Positions 25,568 to 34,723 of a DNA stretch of 64,000 nucleotides are shown piece after piece. Where the stretch lies: NCBI GenBank assembly GCA_036405135.1, contig DASWYF010000037.1, forward strand, positions 26,016-90,015. The letters are read 5' to 3'. Source of the DNA: Verrucomicrobiia bacterium. Its GTDB lineage: Bacteria > Verrucomicrobiota > Verrucomicrobiia > Limisphaerales > JAEYXS01. Under the pieces are notes generated by a model, which saw nothing but the letters and a program-made list of their open reading frames with translations, had not been told where the DNA came from and made no database searches. The position numbers were made by a program, and so were the translations under genes. Numbering within the stretch: position 1 is the first letter of the stretch; the number at the start of each line of letters is the position of its first letter.

Positions 25568-26479
25568 ATGGAACTGCGGCATTTGCGTTATTTCGTGGCG
25601 GTGGCCCGGGAGGAGAACATCACACTGGCAGCGGCCCGGCTGCATGTCTCCCAACCAGCATTGAGCCGCCAGATACGCGATCTGGAGTGTGAACTGGGTG
25701 TCGAGCTGTTCGTGCATGGGGCCAAGGCGATCCGGCTCACGGAGGCGGGGCGGATCTTTCTGAATGAGGCGAATGCCGTGCTGCAAAGGGCGGAGGACGC
25801 GATCGCAGTGGCGAAGTCCGTGGCCAACGGTAGCAAGGGCGTGATCCAGGTGGGCTATGCGCCCTCGCTGATGGTCGAGATATTGCCGCTGACGTTGCGC
25901 CGGTTCCAGCAGACGAACCCCGGAGTGCGGGTGCAGTTGCACGATCTCTCCACGCAGGGGATGCTGGAGGGGCTGAAGGAGGGGCGGTTGCACGCGGCGC
26001 TAATGATCCGGACGGAAGTGAAAGCGCGGCGGGGTATCCAATTTGAAGAGCTAGGGCGACTGGCGATCTGCGTGGCGGCGCATCCCGAGCATCCATTGGC
26101 GCGGCGGCGGCGAATCGGTCCGGCACAGGTGGCGCAGGAGCGGTTGGTGGCGTACACGGCGGCAGATTATCCGGAGTATCATGCGTGGCTGGCGGACTTG
26201 TTCGCGCCTTTGAAGATGCGGCCGGTCATCAGCGAGGAGCATGACAGTTCGACGAGTTTGATCGCCTCGGTGGAGGCGGGTCATGGAGTGGCGCTGGTGC
26301 AGCAGGGGTTCGAGTGTTTGACGGGACCGCGACTCAAGGTGCGGCCGATCAGCCCGGCGCCGGCACCGTTTGTGATCGGAATCGCTTATTGCGAGGAGGT
26401 GGCGAAGGGAGCGGTGATGAAGTTTGTGGAGGTGGCGAGGGAGGTGGGTGGGAGTTTGGTCAGCGGGAAGGGGTTTTAG
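25568..26479 (+). CDS. LysR-family regulator, CynR/BenM-like
   Basis: 303 aa. The start is the ATG of MELRHLRYFVAVAREENIT, the canonical LysR beginning. The helix-turn-helix covers about 18-37 (AAARLHVSQPALSRQIRDLE) and the effector domain about 92-295. The MELRHLRYF opening is typical of the CynR/BenM/CatM branch. By position it should regulate the divergent YcaC-like hydrolase. The 3' end overlaps the convergent gene by 20 bp. Confidence 0.92.
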   Translation: MELRHLRYFVAVAREENITLAAARLHVSQPALSRQIRDLECELGVELFVHGAKAIRLTEAGRIFLNEANAVLQRAEDAIAVAKSVANGSKGVIQVGYAPSLMVEILPLTLRRFQQTNPGVRVQLHDLSTQGMLEGLKEGRLHAALMIRTEVKARRGIQFEELGRLAICVAAHPEHPLARRRRIGPAQVAQERLVAYTAADYPEYHAWLADLFAPLKMRPVISEEHDSSTSLIASVEAGHGVALVQQGFECLTGPRLKVRPISPAPAPFVIGIAYCEEVAKGAVMKFVEVAREVGGSLVSGKGF

Positions 26480-27404
26480 GAACCCACGTCAGACTGCTGC
26501 TATCGGGCGTGTAAATGGTGAGAGACCAGTGTCCAGCGACTCTGGGGTGCGAAAGGACGATGATGGTCTCTGGGGTGGGATGATGGCGGCGCTTGGAAAA
26601 GTAAAACTTAAGCGGTTTAAATTCCTCGGCTTTGAGGTCAGTAGGAGCTTTGAATTCTTTCAGTTTCCATTCCATGAAATTCAGTTCCTCGGAGATTTCC
26701 CGGTTAATGGTCGCACGGGGTAAGATTTTTCCAGAAAGGGTAGCGCGGGCGAAGGTGGCGATCTCAGCGAACATGGCCGGTTTGGCGTGGAACTCGATTT
26801 CCAAAGGATGACCGGCATACATGGCTTTGCCTTTCCAGAAATCTTCCTTTTCCTGAACGAGCTGGCCGAGGCCTTCGACAGTGCGTGGTGGAGCGAGTTG
26901 CGGGGTGTTGGGTTTAATCTCGGTTCTGGCTTTGAGGGTGATGGGGTATTTATTGGATCCCGACTTGGGGAGATGAATTACGAGGTCGTATTCGGCTTCG
27001 ATGGAGTTGGTGCTGGCGTTCAGAAAGCGGATCTCTTTCAGATCCACCCAATTGTGTTCGGCGAGAAAGTAAAACGAGCCTTCGTAATCTGAGCCGGGTT
27101 TGAAACGTTTGTTGGCCAGTTTGGCGGGATCGAGTGAAGGCAGGGGAATGTGTTCGAGTTGGATTTCTGGCTCCAATTGCTTCGCGGAATCTGGGTCGAG
27201 GAAGGTGAGAGGCTCCGTCTCGATAACAATGCTGACCTGTCCTTGGTATTCCGAGCTGCGATAGGTGGAGAGAATGGCGCGTTCGGCCTTGGGCGGGGTT
27301 TGGAAAAAGCTGTTGGTTGGCACGGGTGAGGTTTCTTTGGTTTGAGCGGAGGCACTCCATAGGTCAATCACGAGAAACGTGATGAGAGTAAGGAGCCAGT
27401 GCAT
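26460..27404 (-). CDS. Secreted hypothetical protein
   Basis: 314 aa, not recognised. The ATG at 27404 starts a signal peptide (LLTLITFLVIDLWSASAQ). The mature part is beta-rich with many Pro/Thr residues and no visible catalytic motif. It overlaps the 3' end of the LysR gene by 20 bp, tail to tail. Its upstream gap holds a MITE. Confidence 0.65.
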   Translation of the reverse strand: MHWLLTLITFLVIDLWSASAQTKETSPVPTNSFFQTPPKAERAILSTYRSSEYQGQVSIVIETEPLTFLDPDSAKQLEPEIQLEHIPLPSLDPAKLANKRFKPGSDYEGSFYFLAEHNWVDLKEIRFLNASTNSIEAEYDLVIHLPKSGSNKYPITLKARTEIKPNTPQLAPPRTVEGLGQLVQEKEDFWKGKAMYAGHPLEIEFHAKPAMFAEIATFARATLSGKILPRATINREISEELNFMEWKLKEFKAPTDLKAEEFKPLKFYFSKRRHHPTPETIIVLSHPRVAGHWSLTIYTPDSSSLTWVPKTPSR

Positions 27405-27493
27405 GGAGGCAGGATGACAGGAGAAATGTTTAACGTCCAATGTTCAGATAGGGATGAACATCAAGTGTTGGGTGAAATGCTGAGGTGTATTAT

Positions 27494-27598
27494 TTAGAGC
27501 CTGTATCAAAATGACATTTTGCCGGTGAATCTTTTATTCAATCCCGCTGCAAACTGCGTGCAACCTGCGAGGAAACCTCATTTTGATACGCGCTCTTA
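27494..27598. mobile_element. MITE, IS5-like (99 bp plus TTA target duplications)
   Basis: Terminal inverted repeats of 18 bp, GAGCCTGTATCAAAATGA (27497-27514) and the reverse complement of TCATTTTGATACGCGCTC (27578-27595), match at 16 of 18 positions. TTA flanks both ends (27494-27496 and 27596-27598), a TNA duplication as used by IS5-family elements of the IS427/IS1031 type. No transposase is encoded. It lies in a gene-free gap between two divergently placed minus-strand genes. Confidence 0.8.
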
Positions 27599-27679
27599 GT
27601 TAATGGAGAAGTAGAAGGGGTTGGTTTTTATAGTTCCAAGTTATCGCAGTTTATTCTCGAAAGTTTCGAGAAAAAGTTA

Positions 27680-27780
27680 GGGACCGGGTGGAACCGGTCC
27701 TTACCGGATTGGTTAGAGCCTCGTTCCTCGGCTGAGGAAGGAGCGGCCGGGTGATCCCGCATGCGGGACTGCCCACCTCT
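27680..27780. other. Palindrome-rich intergenic tract
   Basis: Contains GGACCGG/CCGGTCC (27681-27700), TTCCTC/GAGGAA (27724-27739) and the perfect 12-bp palindrome CCCGCATGCGGG (27756-27767). The last resembles CCCGCGTGCGGG at 15594-15605. These look like worn copies of dispersed hairpins; no gene is present. Confidence 0.5.
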
Positions 27781-27814
27781 AGTTAGTTCCGCCTCATCAC
27801 TTCGGCGGCTACGA
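27781..27814. repeat. Dispersed GCCTC-type repeat
   Basis: Nearly identical (26 of 27 bases) to the reverse complement of 1602-1628 and related to 1645-1677. It lies just beyond the aminotransferase terminator. Confidence 0.75.
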
Positions 27815-27832
27815 TTGGAGAGGGGAAAGAAC

Positions 27833-27854
27833 AAGGCCAGCTTGCGCTGGCCTT
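27833..27854 (-). terminator. Terminator of the aminotransferase gene
   Basis: On the minus strand AAGGCCAGC pairs with GCTGGCCTT around a 4-nt loop, followed by TTGTTCTTT. On the plus strand it ends in TTTT, so it may work in both directions. Confidence 0.8.
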
Positions 27855-27886
27855 TTGAAAAGAGAGTTGAAGGTGACTGAACGGTT

Positions 27887-29062
27887 TTACTTGTTCAGGC
27901 CTTTGACGAATTTCTCCAAGCGGTCCAAGCCCTTCTCGATGTTGGCGAGGCTGGTGGCGTAGCTGATGCGGAGGTAGTCGTCGGCGCCGAAGGCGATGCC
28001 GGGGACGGCGGCGACTTTTTCCTGTTCGAGCAAACGGGCGCAGAAGTCGGCGGATTTGAGGCCGACCTTGGAGATGTTCGGGAAGAGGTAGAACGCGCCC
28101 TTGGAGTTCACGCAAGAAATTCCAGGGATGCTGTTGAGCTTCTGCCAGGCGTAGGTGCGGCGCTTCGCGTATTCGGCGAGCCACTTGGGCAAGTGATCTT
28201 GCGGTCCGGTGAGCGCGGCCACGCCGCCTTTTTGGGCGAAGGAGGTCGGGTTGCTGGTGCTGTGGCTCTGGATGGCATCGATGGCCTTGGCGATCGGTTC
28301 CGGAGCGGCGAGGAAGCCCAAGCGCCAACCGGTCATGGACCAAGCCTTAGCGAAGCCGTGGACGACAATGGTGTGGTCGTAGTGGGCCTGCGAGAAGCTG
28401 GCGACGGACTTGTGCACGGCTCCATCGTAGAGGAGATGCTCGTAGATTTCATCGCTCATGATGAGGACGCCTTTTTCCACGCAGATGTCACCGAGGGCTT
28501 TCACCTCTTCCGGCGTGTAAACGCTGCCGGTGGGGTTGCTCGGGGTGGTGAGGATGAAGAGGCGGGTGCGCGGGGTGATGGCGGCGCGGAGTTGCGCGGG
28601 CGTCACCTTGAACTCGGTCTTGTCGGACGTGCTGATGATGACGGGGGTCGCGCCGGCGAGCTTAGCCATCTCGGGATAGCTGAGCCAGTAGGGGGCGGGG
28701 ATGATGACTTCATCTCCCTCTTCGCAGGTGGCCAGAATGACGTTGTAGCAGGAGTGTTTGCCGCCGCAACTCACGATGACTTGTGAGGGCTTGTAGGTGA
28801 GGCCGTTCTCGCGCTGGAACTTGTCGGCGATGGCCTGGCGGAGCTCGGGGATGCCGCTGCTGGGGGTGTACTTGGTGAAGCCATCAGCAAGGGCCTTGGA
28901 GCAGGCGTCCTTGATGTGTTGCGGGGTGTCAAAGTCGGGTTCACCGGCGCCGAAACCGACGACGTCTTCACCGGCAGCCTTCATGGCCTTGGCCTTGGAA
29001 TCAATGGCCAAGGTCAAAGATGGCGACAGGGACGCGGCACGCTTCGAGATATGATAGTTCAT
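27887..29062 (-). CDS. Class I pyridoxal-phosphate aspartate aminotransferase
   Basis: 391 aa, normal length for the Ib subgroup. It converts aspartate and 2-oxoglutarate to oxaloacetate and glutamate. Motifs include GFGAGEPDFDTP (about 37-48), CGGKHSCYN, the SNPTGSVY turn, and the PLP lysine in HGFAKAWSMTGWRLGF (about 230-245), with a late arginine in YLRISYATS. Cytoplasmic. Substrate range is inferred from subgroup; prephenate or other amino acids cannot be excluded. Confidence 0.92.
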   Translation of the reverse strand: MNYHISKRAASLSPSLTLAIDSKAKAMKAAGEDVVGFGAGEPDFDTPQHIKDACSKALADGFTKYTPSSGIPELRQAIADKFQRENGLTYKPSQVIVSCGGKHSCYNVILATCEEGDEVIIPAPYWLSYPEMAKLAGATPVIISTSDKTEFKVTPAQLRAAITPRTRLFILTTPSNPTGSVYTPEEVKALGDICVEKGVLIMSDEIYEHLLYDGAVHKSVASFSQAHYDHTIVVHGFAKAWSMTGWRLGFLAAPEPIAKAIDAIQSHSTSNPTSFAQKGGVAALTGPQDHLPKWLAEYAKRRTYAWQKLNSIPGISCVNSKGAFYLFPNISKVGLKSADFCARLLEQEKVAAVPGIAFGADDYLRISYATSLANIEKGLDRLEKFVKGLNK

Positions 29063-29125
29063 AACAAAATCGAGTCGGGAAGGATTAGCGAGCGGGGGGC
29101 TGCGGGCAAGAACGAATTAGCCAGG

Positions 29126-29188
29126 GCGGGTTGCACCCGCGGGCCCATTATGGGAAACGTCGAACACCCAACTTCGAATCTCGAAAGG
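29126..29188. repeat. GGTTGCACC hairpin plus GGGAAACRTCGAAC repeat
   Basis: GCGGGT/ACCCGC (29126-29140) is followed by TGGGAAACGTCGAACACC at 29151. The same two modules occur in the opposite order at 61066-61100. This is part of the dispersed-repeat background. Confidence 0.6.
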
Positions 29189-29195
29189 CGGCTGG

Positions 29196-29987
29196 TTATT
29201 GGGCGGCTTTCAGACGGTAGAAGGCTTTGGGTTCCTTAGGTGGTTCCAAGATGGTGATGGCGGTCCAGTTCGAAAGGTCGGTGGATTTCTCGATGGTGAC
29301 GCTATTCTGGCTGGAAACTTGGAGGGCACCTTCGGGGATTTGAACGGCATCTTCGGCGAAGTAGTAGGTGATGTATTGGATGGGGGGTGTGCCTTCCACG
29401 GTATACGGTTGGATGTTCAGTGTGACGGGACCAGCGATGAAGAAGTTGAGATGAGCTTCATGGGAGGCGGTCAGATTAATCTGAGGCGAGATGATGCCTC
29501 CACTGGATGTCACGGTAGCATTGATAGATGGGCGCTGGCTTGTCCGAAAAATATCGACGATACGCAAAGTTTTTCCGGCAGGAACAGAAATACTCAAGCC
29601 TTCAGTGATGTCATACGTCTTGGTGATCAAGCCGTTGGCGGGAAATGTTTGATAGAAGACGGCACCGCTGCCTGGAGAGTTGGTGCCCTTGAATTCAAAT
29701 ACGGCAGGACCTTGAACGGTCACTACTTGGGTTGCGGGCTGAACATCGGTGGTCAACTGGAGCGTGACACTGTCTTTGGTCAGGTAACAGCCATACTGAG
29801 GCACGACGTAGTGCATGCGGATGGCCTGATTGGCTGGCACATTGATGACGTGATTGGTTTCGACATCCGGTGGGAATACCACGGTGACAGTCTCACCATA
29901 AGCAGGTAACTGAAGAATCAGGGTGAGCAAAATCAGCTTCCACATGAAGCCGACGAACTTGAGTGGCGAATGTGTCGTGTTTGGCAT
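29196..29987 (-). CDS. Secreted beta-rich protein, paralogue 1
   Basis: 263 aa. A signal peptide (LILLTLILQLPAYGE) leads into a beta-rich body. The C-terminus (about 228-263) carries the VTIEKSTDLSNWTAI...FYRLKAAQ signature that is widespread at the end of secreted Verrucomicrobiota proteins. It is clearly paralogous to the next gene upstream (30093-30851): shared blocks are QAIR/QALR, TKD, VPAGKTLRI, IEKSTDLSNW. Probably a duplication. Function unknown. Confidence 0.75.
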   Translation of the reverse strand: MPNTTHSPLKFVGFMWKLILLTLILQLPAYGETVTVVFPPDVETNHVINVPANQAIRMHYVVPQYGCYLTKDSVTLQLTTDVQPATQVVTVQGPAVFEFKGTNSPGSGAVFYQTFPANGLITKTYDITEGLSISVPAGKTLRIVDIFRTSQRPSINATVTSSGGIISPQINLTASHEAHLNFFIAGPVTLNIQPYTVEGTPPIQYITYYFAEDAVQIPEGALQVSSQNSVTIEKSTDLSNWTAITILEPPKEPKAFYRLKAAQ

Positions 29988-30092
29988 GGCGATATGGGCG
30001 TTAAATGAGTCCCTGTTCCACTCTTTTGAACAGAATGGTGAACGATTAGTCGAGCAAATCCTTGCAGTGTTTATGGGACAAAGTCTTTTAGA

Positions 30093-30851
30093 TCACTGTG
30101 CTGCTTTCAGACGGTAAAAGGCCTTGGCATCCTTGGGGGCGGGGACAACGCCAACCGTGGACCAGTTCGAAAGATCGGTGGATTTTTCAATGGTGATATT
30201 CGATTGGCTGGAAACTTGGATGGCGCCTGCGGGGAGCTGGATAACATCTTCGGTGAAGTAATAGGTGAGGTAACGGGTGGAGTCGCCAGAGCTGGTCACG
30301 GAAAAGGTCACGGGGCCGGTGACGAAGAACGGAAGATGTGCGCCAAATTCAGTGGACAGGTTTCCTTGAGGTGAGGTGACGCCCTCTGTGTTCTTGAGCA
30401 CGTAGGAGAGAATTGGGGCCGAGGAGCTGTCTATAATCCGAAGGGTCTTGCCTGCGGGGACCAAGATATCAAGGCCCGCAGAGGCCAGATAGGTTTTGGT
30501 CACCAAACCTTCGGACGGCAGAATCTGATAGGTTAGGGTGCCTGTGGAGGTTGTGTTGGTGGCTTTCCATTCAAAGGTCAGCGGACCTTGGACGGTGAGG
30601 ATGTTCCGATCAGCATAGATGTAGGGGAAAAAGGAGATGGTCGTTGCGTCTTTGGTCAGGTAACCGCCCCAGTTCGGCAGGTTGCAGTACAAACGGAGCG
30701 CTTGGTTTGCCGAGATGTTCAGGACGAAGTTGGTGGTGGTTCCCGAAGGAAAAACGATAGTGGCGGACTGGCCGTGAAGAGAGTTTTGCAGAAGACTGGC
30801 CAGAAGCAGAAGCCCGATAAATACGCGAATGAAGCGACCGGAGGTTTGCAT
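30093..30851 (-). CDS. Secreted beta-rich protein, paralogue 2
   Basis: 252 aa. Start at 30851 gives a clean signal peptide (FIRVFIGLLLLASLLQNSLHGQS). The body matches paralogue 1 from the ATIVFPSG block to the FYRLKAAQ end. The gap to paralogue 1 is 105 bp in the same direction, so they may be co-transcribed. The C-terminal ~35 residues may be an immunoglobulin-like edge or a sorting signal; this is not established. Confidence 0.75.
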   Translation of the reverse strand: MQTSGRFIRVFIGLLLLASLLQNSLHGQSATIVFPSGTTTNFVLNISANQALRLYCNLPNWGGYLTKDATTISFFPYIYADRNILTVQGPLTFEWKATNTTSTGTLTYQILPSEGLVTKTYLASAGLDILVPAGKTLRIIDSSSAPILSYVLKNTEGVTSPQGNLSTEFGAHLPFFVTGPVTFSVTSSGDSTRYLTYYFTEDVIQLPAGAIQVSSQSNITIEKSTDLSNWSTVGVVPAPKDAKAFYRLKAAQ

Positions 30852-30957
30852 AGTGTATCTCGTTGGATGTGTTGACATTCCTGTCCTTCCTGATTCGCAA
30901 ATTTCCGCAGGGAAGTCGAGCAAATCCGGGCTGGAAAGAGCAGGAAGCGAACGTGGG

Positions 30958-33519
30958 TCAACCCATCCGGCCGGTGAGGCGATTGAGGGCTTCTTCGAGC
31001 TGGGAAATCTTCACCGGCTTCACCAGATGTTCACTAAAACCGGCCACGAAACATTTACGGATGTCTTCATCCATGCCGTAGCCGCTCAGGGCGATGCCGC
31101 GGAGGGAGGGACAGCGAACGGCGAGTTGCGACATGAGTTCGTAGCCGGTGCCATCGGGCAGGCCGAGGTCGCTGACGAGGATATCGAACTCCTGCTTGTT
31201 GACGTGCTGGAGAGCAGTGGTGACATCCTTCGCAACTTCCACACTGTAACCACGGCGAGTGAGCAAGGTATGGAGGGAGACGGCCGTATCCGTGTGATCT
31301 TCGACGAGCAGGATGCGCCACGGCTGGCTGACAGTGGCCGAGGGCGGCGAGAGGACAGAAGGCTTCAGTGCAACGGGGTTGGTTTCGAACGCAGATTTAT
31401 CGGCGTTTTGCAGTGGCAGTGACAGGGTGAAGGTGCTGCCCAAGCCCGGTCCCAGACTGTTGGCAGTGAGGGTGCCAAGATGTGATTCCGCAATGGCACG
31501 GCTGATGGCAAGACCGAGGCCAAGGCCGCCGAACTGGCGGGTAATCTGGCGATCGCCTTGTTCGAAGGCTTTGAAGAGACGTTGCAAATGGGAGGATTCG
31601 ATGCCCTTGCCGGTGTCTTCCACCTCGATGGTCAGTTGCGGGAGTTCGGCAGATTCATGGATGCGCGTGCGGATGGTGATGGACCCGCCAGCAGGGGTGA
31701 ACTTGATGGAGTTCTTCAGCAAGTTCCAAAGGATCTGCGTGATGCGGGCGCCATCGACGAGGATCATCCGCTCAGGCTCGGTGATGTCGCGGACTAGGTT
31801 GAGATCGCGCGCCTTGAGTTCGGGCAGGCAGGTCTTGATGGCGTCTTCGATTACTTCGCCCAATGGAACGGGCGTGAGATGAAGCTCGAGCTTGCCCTGG
31901 CTGATGCGTGTGAGGTCGAGCAGGTCATCGATGAGGCGGGATTCCAGTTCGACGTTGCGACGCATGGTCTCGAGATCGCGCGTGATCTTCTTCGGGAGCG
32001 AAGAGGCGTTTGTGCAGAGATCGGAGAGCAGGGCGAGAACGGGCGTCAGCGGAGTGCGCAGTTCGTGACTGAGCGCGGCGAGGAAATGGTCTTTCGCGTG
32101 GTTGGCCTGTTCCGCAGCAGCGCGGGCTTGTTGCTCGGCTTGGTAAGCGGTGGCGGTATCCATCGCGGCAGCGGTTTGGGCGGCGATGCCGACGATGATC
32201 TTTTCATCGCGTTCAGTGAAGACACCTGCCTCTGAGTGACCGAAAAACAATCCGCCCAAGACAGTTCCAGAGCGCGAGATGACAGGCACGGCAAGGTAGC
32301 TGACCACGGGCAGATGGCCAGCGGGCATGCCGTGATGCGGGGCGTTATGGCCGAAGCGCAGGTCTTGCCGCACATCGTCACGACGGATCACTCCCTCGCC
32401 GCGAAAGGTAGGACCGAACAAGCCGGTGGCGCGTGGCATCGGGAATTTGGAAAAGGCTTCGCGAGGAACGCCAGACAGGGCGTAGAGCATGTAGGAGCCG
32501 CCTTTGTCATCGAGCACATTGTAGAAGAAGGCACCGAATTGCGCACGTGTGACCTTGGTGCCGGCATCGGTGATGAGCTGGACGATCTTGCTGATGTCGA
32601 GCTCGGTGGCGAGGGCGCGGGCGACGCTGTTAAGCTGCTCGGTGATGGCGTATTCCTCGCGCAAGGCTTCCTCGACGTTCTTGCGCTCGGTGATGTCCTG
32701 CACGATGCCGATCATGCCGGTGATGGAACCATCAGCGGCATAAACACCCTGGCCATTGGCGGCGACCCAGCAATTCTCGCCGGAAGGGCGACGCACGCGG
32801 TACTCGATGCGATAGGCGGAGTGCGTGGCCAGCGCGCGTTCCACAGCGATTCGGGCGCGTTCGCGATCGTCGACGTGGAGGTAATCGCGGAGCTTGGTCC
32901 AAGAAATGGTAGTGCCTGGCTTGAGACCGAAAATCTCCAGACCACGAGCGCCGAAGACGACTTCGTCTGTGTGGGTGCTCCAGGACCAATCACCCAGTTC
33001 ACCGGCGGCCAGGGCGAGGTTCAGATGCGCTACAGCCTGTTTGCGGCGGGTGGCTTCTACGGCACGATTGGTGATGTCGTGAAAGCTCCAGACGCGGCCG
33101 ACTTTTTCGCCGTTCACGAGTTGCCATTTCGAGTAGCGTTCTACCACGCGGCCGTCATTGAACTCGATGATGTCAAATGTCTCCGGAGGCCAGACGGTGT
33201 AAATCTCCTCGATGCGTTCGAGAAAAGGGATGGGATGCTTCACCATGCTGGCGGCGAGCTTGCGCAGTTCAGCACGGTTTTCAGTGACGAACATTTCCCG
33301 GGTCACGCCCCAGAGTTTCAGGGCGTTTTCGTTGAACCAGGTTACGATGCCTTTCTCGTTGGTGACGATGATGGCATCCGTAGTTGCTTCGAGGGTGGCC
33401 TGCAGGAGAGAAAGAGAATGAGCCAAGGCGGCAGCATCAGTTGCGGCAGCCGGTTGGAGAGTCGAGTCTTTCTCAGAGTTTCCCAAGCGTGTGCTCCTGA
33501 GGATGGATTGAACCGGCAA
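30958..33519 (-). CDS. Soluble PAS-PAS-GAF hybrid histidine kinase with receiver
   Basis: 853 aa without a membrane segment. Domain order: PAS (about 35-150, with ATTDAIIVTNEKGIVTWFNE), PAS/PAC (about 165-285), GAF (about 300-455), HisKA (phospho-His in LSHELRTPL), HATPase (NLLKNSIKF, GLGLGLAIS) and a C-terminal receiver (LLVEDHTD, phospho-Asp in LVSDLGLPDG, Lys in LVKPV). It should sense a cytoplasmic signal and pass phosphate through its receiver. No separate response regulator adjoins it. Confidence 0.92.
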   Translation of the reverse strand: MPVQSILRSTRLGNSEKDSTLQPAAATDAAALAHSLSLLQATLEATTDAIIVTNEKGIVTWFNENALKLWGVTREMFVTENRAELRKLAASMVKHPIPFLERIEEIYTVWPPETFDIIEFNDGRVVERYSKWQLVNGEKVGRVWSFHDITNRAVEATRRKQAVAHLNLALAAGELGDWSWSTHTDEVVFGARGLEIFGLKPGTTISWTKLRDYLHVDDRERARIAVERALATHSAYRIEYRVRRPSGENCWVAANGQGVYAADGSITGMIGIVQDITERKNVEEALREEYAITEQLNSVARALATELDISKIVQLITDAGTKVTRAQFGAFFYNVLDDKGGSYMLYALSGVPREAFSKFPMPRATGLFGPTFRGEGVIRRDDVRQDLRFGHNAPHHGMPAGHLPVVSYLAVPVISRSGTVLGGLFFGHSEAGVFTERDEKIIVGIAAQTAAAMDTATAYQAEQQARAAAEQANHAKDHFLAALSHELRTPLTPVLALLSDLCTNASSLPKKITRDLETMRRNVELESRLIDDLLDLTRISQGKLELHLTPVPLGEVIEDAIKTCLPELKARDLNLVRDITEPERMILVDGARITQILWNLLKNSIKFTPAGGSITIRTRIHESAELPQLTIEVEDTGKGIESSHLQRLFKAFEQGDRQITRQFGGLGLGLAISRAIAESHLGTLTANSLGPGLGSTFTLSLPLQNADKSAFETNPVALKPSVLSPPSATVSQPWRILLVEDHTDTAVSLHTLLTRRGYSVEVAKDVTTALQHVNKQEFDILVSDLGLPDGTGYELMSQLAVRCPSLRGIALSGYGMDEDIRKCFVAGFSEHLVKPVKISQLEEALNRLTGRMG

Positions 33520-33665
33520 AGCATTGGCAGGGGCAGTGCTTCTGCTGGAACCCTGCGTGTGCGGAGTGGCGATTCATGTGGGTGATGGTCTATGAGAAGA
33601 CCCGTCGAATATAAATCTTTTTCAGTCAGCCGCAAACAAACATTCGTGCCGGGAGTGGCACAGGC

Positions 33666-34679
33666 TCAATAAACCAGCAGATCAATGAGCTTCTGACCGG
33701 TGGCGGTCAATTCCCACTGGTTGCCCTTTTTGCTGACCAGTCTGCGGCAGGGGTGTTTCGCTTGTTCTTCGGCATTCACACTCAGGAGCTGGATGCGCGC
33801 TTTGCCGGGGATCTCCATGGCAGAACGGGGGATGAGTTGGAAGGGCAGACCATTGTAGTTCAGGGCGATCTCGTATCCGGCGATACCGCTCTTCTCTGCC
33901 AGGGGATTGCGACGGACCAGACGGATGTAGCGCGCGAGCCACGGGAATTTATTGTCGCGCACCACGATCCGGCACAGTTCCCTTTGATTGCGTATATAGT
34001 TCAAAAAGCTGTAACGGGAACCGTCCTTGTGCTGTTCGCGCAAGACTTCCAGTGGATCGACGCCGATGAGGTTCTGACCGTTCCAATCACCGTGGTCGTT
34101 TCGCTGGCCGGGGAGATAGGACTTGTGCCATTCGGAAAAGCGATCGTTGACCATGAAGTTGATCTCAAAATGCAGGTGCGCGCGGTCTTTGGTGATGGCC
34201 TGACGCGTATTCGCCGTGCGGCCCATAAGGCCGATGACTTCACGCGACTTGACGGGCTGACCGATCTTCAAATCACTTCGGACAGAGGCTAGATGGGCGT
34301 AAAGCGTGTAAACTTCGAGTCCTTCGATGTTGTGCTTGAGGATGATGTAATTGCCGTAATTCGAGAGGGCGACTTTGCGGTTGATGTAGGCAACGGTGCC
34401 ATCCGCTGCCGCCCAAACATCGTCAGTGGGTTCGCCTTTTTTGTCGCGGTTCAAAGGCAGGATGTCGATGCCTTCATGCATCTGCCAGCCTTCGGAGCGG
34501 ACGCAACCGAAGGTGCCGCTGCGCCAATCGCGACCCGGTGTGGGTGCGAAATACTTGGTAACGCCTTCTGGATCGTAGATGGCCCGATTGGGCGAGGGCA
34601 AGATGAATGGCTGTGCGTTAAGCGATGCTGGCAACAGGATGAGTAAGGCGAGCAGCGTAGTGCGTACGACAGGTGGCAT
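33666..34679 (-). CDS. M23 (LytM-type) peptidase, secreted
   Basis: 337 aa. A signal peptide runs from the ATG at 34679 (LLALLILLPASLNAQ). Zinc ligands typical of M23 are visible: the HxxxD motif in MHEGIDIL (about 82-89), and HxH in AHLHFEINF (about 180-188). It probably cleaves peptide bonds of peptidoglycan in the envelope. The C-terminal 130 residues are extra and unassigned. It starts 45 bp after the lipoprotein gene (34724-35326) in the same direction, so they are likely co-transcribed. Confidence 0.88.
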   Translation of the reverse strand: MPPVVRTTLLALLILLPASLNAQPFILPSPNRAIYDPEGVTKYFAPTPGRDWRSGTFGCVRSEGWQMHEGIDILPLNRDKKGEPTDDVWAAADGTVAYINRKVALSNYGNYIILKHNIEGLEVYTLYAHLASVRSDLKIGQPVKSREVIGLMGRTANTRQAITKDRAHLHFEINFMVNDRFSEWHKSYLPGQRNDHGDWNGQNLIGVDPLEVLREQHKDGSRYSFLNYIRNQRELCRIVVRDNKFPWLARYIRLVRRNPLAEKSGIAGYEIALNYNGLPFQLIPRSAMEIPGKARIQLLSVNAEEQAKHPCRRLVSKKGNQWELTATGQKLIDLLVY

Positions 34680-34723
34680 GTGTAAGGTCAAAGTGTAGGA
34701 GTTACGATGAGGCTTTGGCCCGG

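Noticed and set aside
32236..33585. 449-aa ORF antisense to the PAS-PAS-GAF kinase
   Set aside because: It is the reverse-strand shadow of a well-supported kinase in GC-rich DNA.
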